From: a virus
Length of the DNA stretch: 39,478 nt
Direction: 5' to 3' (one strand)
Virus record (IMG/VR): IMGVR_UViG_3300035207_000016
Span: 1 to 39,478 of that record
Part shown: positions 5,504 to 14,102 of the stretch, piece after piece
How the letters are laid out: every line of letters begins with the position of its first letter
How positions within the stretch are numbered: position 1 is the stretch's first letter
The notes under the pieces: model-generated
The model's database searches: none
What the model was told of the DNA's origin: nothing
What the model saw: only the letters and a program-made list of their open reading frames with translations
Translations under genes and position numbers: made by a program

Positions 5504-8319
5504 CAGCGTGCCCCTCTACCTGCGCGCCAGAGGCGGACGTCGCTCCCGGCCGGATGTGCAGTTACGGCGCCGTTGACGGCCCGCGTCAGTGTGAGCGTCT
5601 GCGCGTCACCGCAGAGCGTGACGATCGTGGCCAACGAGATGGCCGACGCGCCTCCGACCACGGTCGCCGTGCCGGCCGGGATGTCGGCCGCCGGGGACGT
5701 CTGGATCTGGTAGAACCACGCGATCCCCATGTCGCTGCCGAGCGTCGAGCTGGGCGAACCGATCAACGTGAAGCCGGCCGGCGCGGTGACCGACGTCCAG
5801 TCATCATCCTTCTGCAGGCAGAGCAGCGTCACGGTGCCCGTGCGCACGATCCCGTTGAGCGGATAGGCGATGTTGGCTGCCGACGCGTTGGCCATCGGGA
5901 CCGCCGCGGTGTGCGCCAGCGCCTGCGTGTAGCGGAAGCCGGCCATCTGCGCGATCACCGTATCGCCCGCCGCGCCGCCGAACGGCGTCAGCGTCGGCGC
6001 CGCGAAACCGCTGGCGTACTGGCGCCCATACAGTCGGAAGCTGCCGTTGACCCCGCCGAAGTTGGCCAGCGTCGTCCAGCCGGCCTGGTCGCCGGAGATC
6101 TCGGCGTACCTCCCGGACACCCCCGTCAGGAAGGCCGACCCCCCGGTGCCGCGCACGGCCGCCAGCAGGAACAGGCCGTCCCCCGCGGTCATGCCGGCCG
6201 GCACGCCGGGCGTCACCGGGCCGTAGTCGGCCGCCGCCGACGTACCCGCCGCGACGAACGTAGGCGCGTTGTTGGTCACGGCGGTGCAGGTGACGCGATC
6301 GTAGGTGCGCAGCGCCAGATCGTAGGGCAGGCTGGTGGTCGACCACTTGGCGGTCGGCTCGCCCGGGCGCCCGTCGGTGGCGACGATGGCGGACGTGCCG
6401 GCGCTGCCGAGGTCGGCCAGCAGGATCGAACCGGCGGTGTCCGCGCGGCTGGCGTTGCCCGCTCCCGTCTCCGCCGTCATGACCTGCCATACCGCCGCCG
6501 GTCGCGTGTTGAGCGTGACGTCGTATTCCTTTTCGGTCATCCTCTCCGTGATGCCCATGATCTGCTGGTCGATGGTGTCCAGCACCTCGTACGTCGGCGG
6601 GTTGGTGAGCTGGATACGCGACCCGATGTCCACAGTGGTCGACAGGTAGGCCGCCTTGAGCCCGGACGCCGGGCCCTCCAGGTGCAGCTCGATCAGGTAT
6701 CGCGGCTCCGGATAGGATGCCAGCGCCACTGCCAGTTGCGCCGCGCCGAGCAGTTGCGCGTCGTTTTCCAGATTGACGCTGATCGGCGCGTCGCGCGCCC
6801 AACCGACCGTCGCCGGATCGTACGGTGACGGAGCATCGACCACAATAGATGAACCGCTGGCGTTGCTTGCGGTGCAGCGGTTCGACTGCGACTGCATGTC
6901 GTCCACAATGGTCAGTGAGCCGACCTGCTTGTTGGCGCGATTGATGGTGAGCGCCACCGCCTGATTCTGCAACAGGTCGCGGGTGATCAGCCCCACCGCT
7001 CCGTCTGGACGCTCGAACAGTAGGCCGCCCTCGCTCCGCGCGGCCAGTCGCATTCGGGCGGCGGGGTTCGCGATCGGCCGCGCGCCGGTGGTGGACACCG
7101 TTGAGCCGGGAAGATAGACGTCCACACCCGCGTCGATGGCAGCGGTCAGGAATTCCGACGTCAGCGTCTGCCCGATCTGGCCGTTGAAATATACGAAGTC
7201 CATCTGGCCCGGTTCGTTGAACACGGCCCAGTGCGCCATGGTCCAGCCGTCCGGACCGCCGAGGGGGCCGGTGTTGACCGTGCCAACCGGCCCGTGCGTC
7301 GCAGCGGCCAGAGTGCCGGCCTGACCGAGCCCCGTATTGAAAGCATCCTGCGACGCGACGACGCGGATACTCCAGTCGATTCCGGTGCCATTCTGCGTGA
7401 CGCTCAGCTCGATACCGACGGTGCGCCCCCACGGCTCGTTGCCGTAGATGTCCGTGAAAGACGTGACCGTGGTGCCGGTCAACAGGTTGGTCCCAGCCGT
7501 GTCCTCGGCGCGGATATTCAGGGTGGCCGGTGACCCTGGGATGATCTGGAGTACCCAGCGCCACACCGTTCCGCTGGTCGGATAGACGCACAGGAACGTC
7601 TGCGTCCCGGCCGGCTCGACCGGCGCCTTGATGGCCAGCAGCACGCCCCAACGCTCCGGGTACAGCCGCGCGTAGGCCGGCACGGAGGCGATGACGTAGC
7701 CGCTGCCCTGGATCGTCCAGCCGCCCTTGGAGCCGAGCACGCTGGAATCTCCGCCGGGCGTGATCCCGACCATTGTCGTAATGTCGGCGCCACCAGGCAC
7801 GGCTGACCGCAGCCGGGTAGCGCCAGACGGGTCTTCACCGGGCCAGTAGGCGACAACGTGCTGCTGGTTGGGACCAGGCACCAACTGGTCGTACAGAACG
7901 CTGTTACCCTCGGGCTCCTCATCGAGTACATGCAGCCGGCCGAACGCCGTGACGTCCGCGAACCGGTAGGCGCCCGCGTCGGCGGTGCCGCTGATCGACT
8001 CTTCCAGGATGCCGAACGCGCGGACGGTCGTCCCACCATCCACCCTGGACACCCGGATAGGCGTGCGACGCTTGATGATCCGGCCGTAGTACGGGTTGTT
8101 CGGATTGTTCAGCGACCAGCGCAGGTCGGCATTCTTGCCACGGAAGCGGATCTCGGTAGGCGACACCTCGCCCGATCCGTCGCGGTAGCCGCGGAAGGTC
8201 TGGACTCCGGCGCCGCCGTCGAGCTCGACGGCCGACGTCCAATCGGTCCACGTGTAGTTGGCGGACGGGACGCTCGGGTCCGGATCATCGAGCGCGACCT
8301 CAACTTTGACCTTGGCCAC
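5503..8319 (-). CDS. Minor tail protein / tail-tip adhesin, 938 aa
   Basis: Large protein directly after the tape measure. Residues 1-150 resemble a distal-tail/baseplate N-terminus (RGYRDGSGEVSPTEIRF; NPYYGRIIKRRTPIRV). Residues about 155-390 look like a LamG/concanavalin-type sugar-binding insert (YWPGEDPSG; TMAHWAVFNEPGQMDFVYFN). Residues about 395-610 return to a tail-hub-like region. From about 680 there are one or two beta-sandwich modules (PAGMTAGDGLFLLAAVRGTG ... ; VTLLCLQKDDDWTSVTAPAG). It likely combines tip structure and host recognition in one chain. GTG start just after the tape-measure stop. Confidence 0.8.
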   Translation of the reverse strand: MAKVKVEVALDDPDPSVPSANYTWTDWTSAVELDGGAGVQTFRGYRDGSGEVSPTEIRFRGKNADLRWSLNNPNNPYYGRIIKRRTPIRVSRVDGGTTVRAFGILEESISGTADAGAYRFADVTAFGRLHVLDEEPEGNSVLYDQLVPGPNQQHVVAYWPGEDPSGATRLRSAVPGGADITTMVGITPGGDSSVLGSKGGWTIQGSGYVIASVPAYARLYPERWGVLLAIKAPVEPAGTQTFLCVYPTSGTVWRWVLQIIPGSPATLNIRAEDTAGTNLLTGTTVTSFTDIYGNEPWGRTVGIELSVTQNGTGIDWSIRVVASQDAFNTGLGQAGTLAAATHGPVGTVNTGPLGGPDGWTMAHWAVFNEPGQMDFVYFNGQIGQTLTSEFLTAAIDAGVDVYLPGSTVSTTGARPIANPAARMRLAARSEGGLLFERPDGAVGLITRDLLQNQAVALTINRANKQVGSLTIVDDMQSQSNRCTASNASGSSIVVDAPSPYDPATVGWARDAPISVNLENDAQLLGAAQLAVALASYPEPRYLIELHLEGPASGLKAAYLSTTVDIGSRIQLTNPPTYEVLDTIDQQIMGITERMTEKEYDVTLNTRPAAVWQVMTAETGAGNASRADTAGSILLADLGSAGTSAIVATDGRPGEPTAKWSTTSLPYDLALRTYDRVTCTAVTNNAPTFVAAGTSAAADYGPVTPGVPAGMTAGDGLFLLAAVRGTGGSAFLTGVSGRYAEISGDQAGWTTLANFGGVNGSFRLYGRQYASGFAAPTLTPFGGAAGDTVIAQMAGFRYTQALAHTAAVPMANASAANIAYPLNGIVRTGTVTLLCLQKDDDWTSVTAPAGFTLIGSPSSTLGSDMGIAWFYQIQTSPAADIPAGTATVVGGASAISLATIVTLCGDAQTLTLTRAVNGAVTAHPAGSDVRLWRAGRGAR

Positions 8320-8320
8320 C

Positions 8321-10459
8321 CTAGACCATCCTCACCCGTCCGCCGGACGAATCAATCAGCTTGATCGAACTGCTGAACAGGTACCGCATCAGGGTCGCCT
8401 GCGCGGAGGCCAGCATTCCCGCGTTGTTACCGGCGCCACCGATCACGATCGCCGTTCCGCCGTTGCCGCCTCCGCCGCCGCCGCCTCCGCCCGACGCCAA
8501 CGCCCGGCGCGTCTCCTGGAAGCTGTGCACGCGCCCCTGTTGCCAGTCGATCAGCTCTGGACCGCCGTCGTTCACCATCGTCAGCAGGCCACCACCGAGC
8601 CCGCCGGACGCCATGATGCGCCGGCCGCTCACGTGCCCCGTGTTGAGCGAGCCGCCTCCGGCCGCCGGCGCGGCCTCGCCGCTGCGGCTCACCTGCACGC
8701 GCACGTGCACATCCTTGTCCAGGATGGCCGCCAGCTCGGCGTTGACCTGTTCGCGGAACTTCGCGAACTCGGCCTGCGCTTGCTTCAACTTCGGGCCGAT
8801 GCCGGGAATCCATCCGAACGCGACCACGGCAGCGTCGATCAACATCTGGAATCCTGCCAGCCAGAACGTGACGACGGCCGCAAACATCTTTTTGGCGTTG
8901 TCCCACGCCCGGCCGATGAATCCGATCGCATCGATCAGCGTCATGATCGACACATAGATGATGCCAATTGCGGCCGGACCGACAACGGCCATCACATCCA
9001 TGATCAGTTTGCCGAACTTTTCGATCCCGACGTGGTTCTCTTCCCACTTCTTTTTGATGTTGTCGAGCATCGCGACGACGGTCGGCGCCACGTCGTTGGC
9101 GAACTTCTCGACCGCGGCGATCATCTTGTTGAACACCGGCACCAGCTTGTCGCCGATGTCCGCCTTGAACATCTCCCATTTGCGCTTGTACGCCTCGATG
9201 GCAGCCATGGGGGTGGCCGACAGGGTGGCCGCAGCTTTGTCCGCCGCGCCCGCGATCTGGCCGAGGCCCTCGACCGCTGTCTTCATGTCGAGGTTGAACA
9301 ATGCCTTTTGCATGTCCTCGGCTTTGGTGCCGAAGAGCTGCACCGCCAGCGCGGACTGCACGGCGGGGTCCTTGATCGCCTTAAGCTTGACCAGGACCAT
9401 GTCCAGTGCCTGCGCGGCGGACGGCCCGCCGGCAGCGAACATCGCCCCCAGCTTGGCCGCGTCGAGCCCGATCCCCTTGAACGCGTCCTGGGTTGACTTG
9501 CTGCCGTCCTGCGCGCGGATGGCGATCTCTTTCAGGCCGTCCGCGACCGTGTCCGCATCGCGCGCGCCGGCTTTGAGTCCCTGCGACAGCAGGCCCATCG
9601 CGGTCTGACCGTCCAGCCCGAGCTGTTTGAACTGCACACTGTATTCGATGAACGTGTCCAGTAGGTCATCCGCGCTGTCGACCCCGGCCGAGATGCCCGC
9701 GTGGATGAGGTCGAAAGCTTCTGTCGCACTCTTGGCCATGCCGGTCAGCAGCATGTGCTGAATGGCCACGCTGACCCGCTTGGTGTCCTCATCCATCGTG
9801 TCGGCCAGCGCCTGGACGCGCTCGGCCACCACGGCCAGTGTCGGCGCGATCTTGGCATCCATCACCGCGGGCGTCGGCATGATGAACAACGCCGCGTTGC
9901 GAACCGCTTCACCGGCCGACTTGATCGACTCGCCCCAGTTGTCCATGTAGACCTGACCGGCGATGCGACCAAACCGCGCCGCATCCGCCCCGGACACGCC
10001 GAGCACGGCTTTGCTCTGAGCCAGGTCGGCCGCCCTCGCGTTGGCCGCCTCGATGCCCTCGGCGAACAGCTTCACGGCCAGTGCCGCGCCGCCGATGGCT
10101 ACCCCGATGGCCGCCGCCGCCGCCTTGCCGTACGGGCCGAGCGCGCTCAGTGCCTCACCGGCCATGCCGGCGCGCCCCATCAGCCCGTCCAGCGCGCCGC
10201 CGGCCCGATCACGTAGCACGTTGAGCGCGCCGCCGGCCGACTCTCCCGACTCGCCTACGTCCTCGGTCGCGGCCGCCGCGCGCTCCATCGACTGCGTGAT
10301 TTCCTCGGCCGCCCGGCGGCCTTCCTCGCCGAGGCGGTCGGCGGAGCGACTGGCATCGTCGAGCGTCTGGTCGAGGCGGTCGACGTGGCGTTCGGCATCA
10401 CGGACGGCCGGCCCGGACCGGTCGTCGCCCTCGACGACGATGCGGATGACGTTCGGCAT
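8321..10459 (-). CDS. Tape measure protein, 712 aa
   Basis: Sets tail length and helps DNA delivery. The N-terminal 90 residues are charged coiled coil (DRSGPAVRDAERHVDRLDQT). Residues about 105-125 are hydrophobic (AAAAAIGVAIGGAALAVKLF), as are about 535-560 (VMAVVGPAAIGIIYVSIMTL) and about 575-600. A poly-glycine run of nine lies near residue 665. By the usual proportionality a 712-residue tape measure implies a tail of roughly 100 nm. It sits downstream of the frameshifted chaperone genes, as expected. Confidence 0.9.
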   Translation of the reverse strand: MPNVIRIVVEGDDRSGPAVRDAERHVDRLDQTLDDASRSADRLGEEGRRAAEEITQSMERAAAATEDVGESGESAGGALNVLRDRAGGALDGLMGRAGMAGEALSALGPYGKAAAAAIGVAIGGAALAVKLFAEGIEAANARAADLAQSKAVLGVSGADAARFGRIAGQVYMDNWGESIKSAGEAVRNAALFIMPTPAVMDAKIAPTLAVVAERVQALADTMDEDTKRVSVAIQHMLLTGMAKSATEAFDLIHAGISAGVDSADDLLDTFIEYSVQFKQLGLDGQTAMGLLSQGLKAGARDADTVADGLKEIAIRAQDGSKSTQDAFKGIGLDAAKLGAMFAAGGPSAAQALDMVLVKLKAIKDPAVQSALAVQLFGTKAEDMQKALFNLDMKTAVEGLGQIAGAADKAAATLSATPMAAIEAYKRKWEMFKADIGDKLVPVFNKMIAAVEKFANDVAPTVVAMLDNIKKKWEENHVGIEKFGKLIMDVMAVVGPAAIGIIYVSIMTLIDAIGFIGRAWDNAKKMFAAVVTFWLAGFQMLIDAAVVAFGWIPGIGPKLKQAQAEFAKFREQVNAELAAILDKDVHVRVQVSRSGEAAPAAGGGSLNTGHVSGRRIMASGGLGGGLLTMVNDGGPELIDWQQGRVHSFQETRRALASGGGGGGGGGNGGTAIVIGGAGNNAGMLASAQATLMRYLFSSSIKLIDSSGGRVRMV

Positions 10460-10474
10460 CTGGCCGACCTCCCC

Positions 10475-11052
10475 TCAGCTCTCGATCGGGCGTCCTAGCG
10501 ATTCGATCCGCAGCAACCGCAGCAGCTCCGCCGGTTCCCGTTTGAGCTGACTCGGCAGGCAGCCGAACCGCTCGCACAGCGACAGAATGGTGGTGGCGTA
10601 GCTGTAGTCCGGTGGTTCGGTCAGAGCAGTTCCATCGTCATTGGTACCTCCGGGGACGGCGCTCCATCGGGCGAGCTCCCGTCCAAAGGGCTGGCGGCCG
10701 CCGGCCCTGCCTGGATATCCATCCACGCCGCGACGATGGCGGTCGACAGTCCGAACTCCAGCGACAGCAGTCCGTCGTGCGTGCACGGCACGGCGTAGAC
10801 CTCACCGCTGCCGTTGCGCCGCTTGATGTTCCATCGCTCCAGCTTGCGCGCCAGCCACAGCAACGCGTACTCCGCGTACTCCTCACGCGCGGTCGCCTTC
10901 ATCTTGAGAAGCTGCAGCATCGTGCCCGTGTCGATGCCGCGCGCCCACACCTTGAGCCCGCCGCGGTTCGGGAACTCCAACAGGTAGACGTCGTCCAGTA
11001 CGTAGTCGTCATCGCTGTCGTCCACTGTGGACGAAACCAGGCTCAGGCCCAC
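10475..11052 (-). CDS. Tail assembly chaperone GT, -1 frameshift product
   Basis: The open frame ending at 10475 has no credible start of its own. It joins the upstream chaperone frame by a -1 slip at CCCTTTG (10690 to 10684). The fused protein would switch after the AAASP region into FGRELARWSAVPGG and continue to LLRLLRIESLGRPIES. This matches the G/GT arrangement of siphophages, where the longer form is made at low level and loads tape measure onto tail tube subunits. The feature covers both frames; translation is not colinear. Confidence 0.65.
10621..11052 (-). CDS. Tail assembly chaperone G, 143 aa
   Basis: Unshifted product: GTG 11052, GGGAC upstream, overlapping the tail-tube-like gene by ten bases. 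Begins MGLSLVSSTVDDSDDDYVLD. It has an acidic N-terminus, a helical middle (TMLQLLKMKATAREEYAEYA) and a C-terminus ending TMELL. Size, position before the tape measure and the downstream frameshifted partner identify it as the first chaperone gene. It binds unassembled tail proteins in the cytoplasm and is absent from virions. Confidence 0.7.
   Translation of the reverse strand: MGLSLVSSTVDDSDDDYVLDDVYLLEFPNRGGLKVWARGIDTGTMLQLLKMKATAREEYAEYALLWLARKLERWNIKRRNGSGEVYAVPCTHDGLLSLEFGLSTAIVAAWMDIQAGPAAASPLDGSSPDGAPSPEVPMTMELL
10684..10690 (-). promoter_or_regulatory. Candidate -1 ribosomal slippery heptamer C CCT TTG
   Basis: Read on the minus strand, CCCTTTG fits X XXY YYZ in the upstream frame (codons AGC CCT TTG). 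Slipping back one base gives CCC TTT GGA and enters the downstream open frame. It is the only such heptamer I found in the overlap of the two frames. Confidence 0.55.
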
Positions 11053-11459
11053 GTCGGTACCGTCCCGTCGGCCAGCACGCCCGGGGCGGTCCACGTGAAC
11101 TCGCCGCTCTGCGCGCGCGTGAGCGCGTAATCGGTGTAGAGCAGTTCGCCCGCCAGCGTCTTGCCGCCGACCGTGATGGTCGTGGTCCGGTTGACGCTCG
11201 TGCTCGGCACGGTCGCGAACACACCATGGGCGGTCGCGCTCGGCACCGCGCCGAGGTTGGCCACCCCGTTGAGCGTGATGCTGAAGTCGGCCAGCAGCAG
11301 CAGCCGCTCGATCGCGCTCTTGTCGATGCCGGTCACGTCCTGGACGGCCCGGGGCGTCGAGAAATTGAAGTTGGTCACGTCGTTGATGATGATGCGGACG
11401 GTCCCGCCGGAGTCATCGACGCTGAGCGTCGTCCAGCCGAGCCCGGTTTGCTTAGCCAT
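11043..11459 (-). CDS. Tail tube-like protein, 138 aa
   Basis: Short beta-rich protein (GLGWTTLSVDDSGGTVRIII; VTGIDKSAIERLLLLADFSI; TTTITVGGKTLAGELLYTDY) resembling small tail tube or tube-associated proteins. It stands immediately before the chaperone genes, the classical place of a tail tube gene. A longer tail candidate lies at 12276-13022, so which forms the tube and which is an accessory is open. It overlaps the upstream gene by eight bases. Confidence 0.55.
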   Translation of the reverse strand: MAKQTGLGWTTLSVDDSGGTVRIIINDVTNFNFSTPRAVQDVTGIDKSAIERLLLLADFSITLNGVANLGAVPSATAHGVFATVPSTSVNRTTTITVGGKTLAGELLYTDYALTRAQSGEFTWTAPGVLADGTVPTWA

Positions 11460-11664
11460 CGATGGGCCTCTCTTCCCTTACGATCTTCACGCCGTCGAGC
11501 GTGTGCTGCACGTCGAGAATCCGCCGGTCCGCGTACATTTCGACGTACGCGACGATCATGCCGCCAGGCTGGTAGTCGACCACCAGACGCGCGACCATGT
11601 TCGGATCGAGCCCGAACGCTTCGCACATCTGTGCCATAGGCGCCTTACTCAAGATCTTTTTCAT
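11452..11664 (-). CDS. Small tail-region protein, 70 aa
   Basis: Starts MKKILSKAPMAQMCEAFGLD: a basic helical N-terminus, then a short beta region (GGMIVAYVEMYADRRILDVQ) and an acidic end. It lies in the tail module with overlaps on both sides (ATGA upstream). The family is not recognised; size and location fit a small tail-assembly or tail-associated protein. Confidence 0.65.
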   Translation of the reverse strand: MKKILSKAPMAQMCEAFGLDPNMVARLVVDYQPGGMIVAYVEMYADRRILDVQHTLDGVKIVREERPIDG

Positions 11665-11861
11665 GATCTCCCCCGCGTCAGCAGGTACGACCGGTTGAGC
11701 CGGTACCGGTCACGCCAGGACAGGTCGGCCGCCCAGCGGGTCAGCAGGTCATCCGTCTCGGCGCTCAGGCGCGTCTGCAGGTCGAACGTCGGGCCGGGCC
11801 GCGTGGCCTTACGCCACGCCCGCCAGCGTGCGCGCCAGTGGTGGTGCGGGATCTCAACCAC
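11661..11861 (-). CDS. Small basic tryptophan-rich protein, 66 aa
   Basis: GTG start inside the end of the upstream gene (overlap of eight bases). Very basic and Trp/Arg-rich: HHHWRARWRAWRKATRPG, then AADLSWRDRYRLNRSYLL. No family is recognised. The composition suggests a nucleic-acid-binding or assembly role, but only its place in the tail module supports any function. Confidence 0.6.
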   Translation of the reverse strand: MVEIPHHHWRARWRAWRKATRPGPTFDLQTRLSAETDDLLTRWAADLSWRDRYRLNRSYLLTRGRS

Positions 11862-12276
11862 GGGCCACCCTCTCCGCCACGTCCTGCTGGTGCGTGCCGA
11901 ACCGATCCACCCACTCACCCTCGCGGTACACGCCGCGCCGGCCGGTGGGGTTGCCGCGGTGGTCGCCCCCGCGGACCACGTAGAGCGGCTCGCGGTCGGA
12001 CTGCACGTAGTGCTTGGTGAAACACTGCTGGCCGGCTTCGAACCGGAACGCCGTCAGCCCGCCCGGCAGCCGCTCTTCGTGGAACCGGCGCCGCGACTCG
12101 TACCGGATGTAGTGCGCCTGGGCGCGCCCGAGATCGGTCGACTCGTCGGCGCGGACGACCCACCCGCGCGCCTGGTACTCGCATCCGTACTCCGCGCAGG
12201 TCGCCTGGCGCTGGTGGCCGCGAATCGCGAACGTCTGGTACAGGTGGACCGGCCCGGCCGGCTCGATGCGGAACAT
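11854..12276 (-). CDS. Tail-region protein with Cys pair, 140 aa
   Basis: Starts MFRIEPAGPVHLYQTFAIRG with ATG overlapping the tail protein stop (TGATG). It has a Cys pair (ATCAEYGCEY), a helical middle (RAQAHYIRYESRRRFHEERL), a further Cys (GQQCFTKHY) and a charged end with GGDHRGNPTGRRGVYREGEW. Similar small proteins sit between tail tube and chaperone genes in actinophages; the exact role is unknown. Confidence 0.65.
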   Translation of the reverse strand: MFRIEPAGPVHLYQTFAIRGHQRQATCAEYGCEYQARGWVVRADESTDLGRAQAHYIRYESRRRFHEERLPGGLTAFRFEAGQQCFTKHYVQSDREPLYVVRGGDHRGNPTGRRGVYREGEWVDRFGTHQQDVAERVARG

Positions 12277-13022
12277 CAGAACGCCGTCGCTGTCAAGTTG
12301 CGGCAAGCGACCACGGCGAACGTCGCCTGGCTGAACGTTCCGGTCGTCACGCAGCGCAGCCAGCGCTTGATCGAGGTGACGCCCGTCGCGGCGCGTACCG
12401 CCGTAGGGCCGGCGGCCAGCGCGCCGGACGTGGCGCCCGCGATGTCCGTGTACGGGTCGCCCACGGCGTCGTCCGTGCTGTGCTGCAGCTTGATCGTGAC
12501 CGACGTGCCGGTGAAGCTGAACAACTGGACATGCATCTGCAGCCCGAACGCCGTCGTACCGACGGCCGCGCCGTAGTCGACGCTGGTGCCGTTGGTAGCG
12601 GCCACGTCGGAGCGCTGACCCGGCGTGAGCTGCTGGCCCCACTCGGCGCCGAAGCTGTTGCTCTGCACGTCCACGTTGAGCAGGAAGGCCCCGGCGTTGT
12701 CGCGGTTGCCGTCATAGTTGATCTGTTTGCAGACGATGCCGAACCCGGCCGCGCCGAGCGCCTGCGAGTAGTTGACCATGGTCAGCACGTCGCCGGTAGG
12801 CAGCGCCGACAGGAACGGGTGAGCGTTGGTCGGGTTGAAGTACGACGTCCAGGACAGCGCACCGGACCGCTCACCACCCTGGCGTTCGGGCGCGCTCTGC
12901 GTGATGTCCGTCATCTCGATCACGGCCGGCCCGCCGGACATCTTGCTGATCGAATTGGTGTCGCCCGACAGGTTGCGCCCGTTGGCGTAGAGGTACATCC
13001 CCAGTCCGCTGACCTTGGGCAT
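12276..13022 (-). CDS. Major tail protein candidate, 248 aa
   Basis: Begins MPKVSGLGMYLYANGRNLSG. The central part is typical of actinophage tail tube proteins (ITQSAPERQGGERSG; SWTSYFNPTNAHPFLSALPT), followed by a beta-rich C-terminal domain (VQLFSFTGTSVTIKLQHSTD). Placed right after the probable tail terminator, the standard order. Coupled to it by TAATG. The extra C-terminal domain may be surface-exposed on the tail. A second tube-like gene at 11043-11459 leaves slight doubt about which is the tube. Confidence 0.7.
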   Translation of the reverse strand: MPKVSGLGMYLYANGRNLSGDTNSISKMSGGPAVIEMTDITQSAPERQGGERSGALSWTSYFNPTNAHPFLSALPTGDVLTMVNYSQALGAAGFGIVCKQINYDGNRDNAGAFLLNVDVQSNSFGAEWGQQLTPGQRSDVAATNGTSVDYGAAVGTTAFGLQMHVQLFSFTGTSVTIKLQHSTDDAVGDPYTDIAGATSGALAAGPTAVRAATGVTSIKRWLRCVTTGTFSQATFAVVACRNLTATAF

Positions 13023-13504
13023 TACAGTGCCTCCGTCCAGGCGTCATCGACCACCATCGCTACGGTGATGGTGTTGACGCGGTTGAGCTGGTTGTCGATC
13101 TCCACGAAGCCGGTCACGCCCTTGACCGGCTCGCCGGTCTGGCCCTTGGGGTCGAACCATGCGTCAGCGGCAGCCGTGATGACGATGTCGGAAAAGAACG
13201 ACGCCAGGATCGCGTCGGCTGTCGCCAGGGTCTGACGCTCGCTGGCCGTCATGTCGGCCGCCGGCCCGAGCGCGTTGCGGTGCTGGCGGATCACCCACGT
13301 CAGACGTGCCGAAGTCGACGCCAGGCCGCCGCGCATCTGTAACGCCTCGATCTCGTTGAGCCAGATCGCCACCACGGTATCGACGTTCAAGCCCTTGTAG
13401 TCGATCGATTTCTTGGGCTCGTGCCCGAGGACGGCCGTCGTCCCGACGATCGTTCCGACGTGGTTGATCAACCAGTCCTGCAGCGCCACGGTATCGATGG
13501 CCAC
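13022..13504 (-). CDS. Tail terminator / completion protein candidate, 160 aa
   Basis: Starts MAIDTVALQDWLINHVGTIV, with strands such as LNVDTVVAIWLNEIEALQMR and NRVNTITVAMVVDD, fitting the small alpha/beta tail terminator family that caps the tail tube. Order supports it: connectors, completion protein, this gene, then the major tail protein. GTG or ATG choice: the ATG at 13504 follows the upstream stop by two bases. Confidence 0.6.
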   Translation of the reverse strand: MAIDTVALQDWLINHVGTIVGTTAVLGHEPKKSIDYKGLNVDTVVAIWLNEIEALQMRGGLASTSARLTWVIRQHRNALGPAADMTASERQTLATADAILASFFSDIVITAAADAWFDPKGQTGEPVKGVTGFVEIDNQLNRVNTITVAMVVDDAWTEAL

Positions 13505-13506
13505 CC

Positions 13507-13896
13507 TCAGCCCCCCAACTGCCGCACGGCGCGGGCCATGACCTCGTTGCCGATGCGGAGCGCCTGCCGCTCAGCGTCGTTCGCGGCGCGGCGCCAGTGC
13601 CAGTAGCCCTTGAACCGCGATCGCGCGTTGCGGCTTCCGGTGCCTTCCAGCCACGGGCCGTACACGCTGCTGGAGTCGTCCACCGTGATCAGGCCACGCT
13701 TGACGATGCGTAGCCGGGACCGGTAGTGCCCGGTCGGGTGCTTGAAATCGCTGGCGTTGTACGCCTTCACCCGCCACAGCGCGTACTCGGCTACGGCGGT
13801 CTGGATCTGGCGGGTGGCGGTGCCGGTCAGGGCGCGCACCTGTGCCGGGTGGAAGATCGGCCCGTCGACACGCGACGAAATCAGCCTGCGTGCCAT
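13507..13896 (-). CDS. HK97 gp10-like head-tail/tail completion protein, 129 aa
   Basis: Contains TRQIQTAVAEYALWRVKA, then HYRSRLRIVKRGLITVDDSS and VYGPWLEGTGSRNARSRFKG, the pattern of gp10-like neck proteins (tail-side completion). ATG 13896 has AGGGG six bases upstream; that site partly overlaps an 18-bp palindrome at 13903-13920, which could fold and limit translation. Its start lies inside the end of the small gene 13881-14060. Confidence 0.7.
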   Translation of the reverse strand: MARRLISSRVDGPIFHPAQVRALTGTATRQIQTAVAEYALWRVKAYNASDFKHPTGHYRSRLRIVKRGLITVDDSSSVYGPWLEGTGSRNARSRFKGYWHWRRAANDAERQALRIGNEVMARAVRQLGG

Positions 13897-14060
13897 GGCA
13901 CCCCTGCCCGCGCGGGCAGGATGTTCGAGGTGCGCACCCTGTCCCTTGCTTTCTTGGCGTCGTGCCGCGCCGGATTACAGCCGGTACGGTCCGTGGGGTA
14001 AGCGATCTTGAGTTGTTGCGCCCGCCGTGAGCGCCTTGGCGTGGCTTCCGGTGGGCGCAC
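13881..14060 (-). CDS. Small basic protein, 59 aa, non-ATG start
   Basis: An open frame fills the gap between two connector genes. From GTG 14060 it reads MRPPEATPRRSRRAQQLKIA and continues AYPTDRTGCNPARHDAKK to WHAG, ending 16 bases inside the next gene. A CTG two codons upstream has better spacing to GAGGG. The frame stays open 11 more codons upstream without any ATG. Strongly basic; family unknown. Support is the open frame, gap size and the coupled ending. Confidence 0.45.
   Translation of the reverse strand: MRPPEATPRRSRRAQQLKIAYPTDRTGCNPARHDAKKARDRVRTSNILPARAGVPWHAG
13903..13920. repeat. Perfect 18-bp GC palindrome
   Basis: CCTGCCCGCGCGGGCAGG is identical to its reverse complement. 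It sits just upstream of the start of the gp10-like gene on the minus strand and inside the coding sequence of the small gene 13881-14060. As RNA it could fold over part of the AGGGG ribosome-binding site. Confidence 0.8.
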
Positions 14061-14102
14061 GATCAGCGTACAACCCTCGACCTCTAGTTGAGGTAGAGAC
14101 TT

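Noticed and set aside
5554-6828. Long rightward open frames opposite the late genes (for example 5554-6828, 8258-9496, 11161-12576).
   Set aside because: They are antisense shadows in GC-rich DNA: Arg/Ala/Gly/His-biased translations, no ribosome-binding sites, and convincing genes on the other strand.
6908-6927. GTCAGTGAGCCGACC within the tail adhesin gene resembles the FSEPT coding DNA at 38143.
   Set aside because: It lies on the strand opposite to the gene and is not in an FSEP frame; probably chance.
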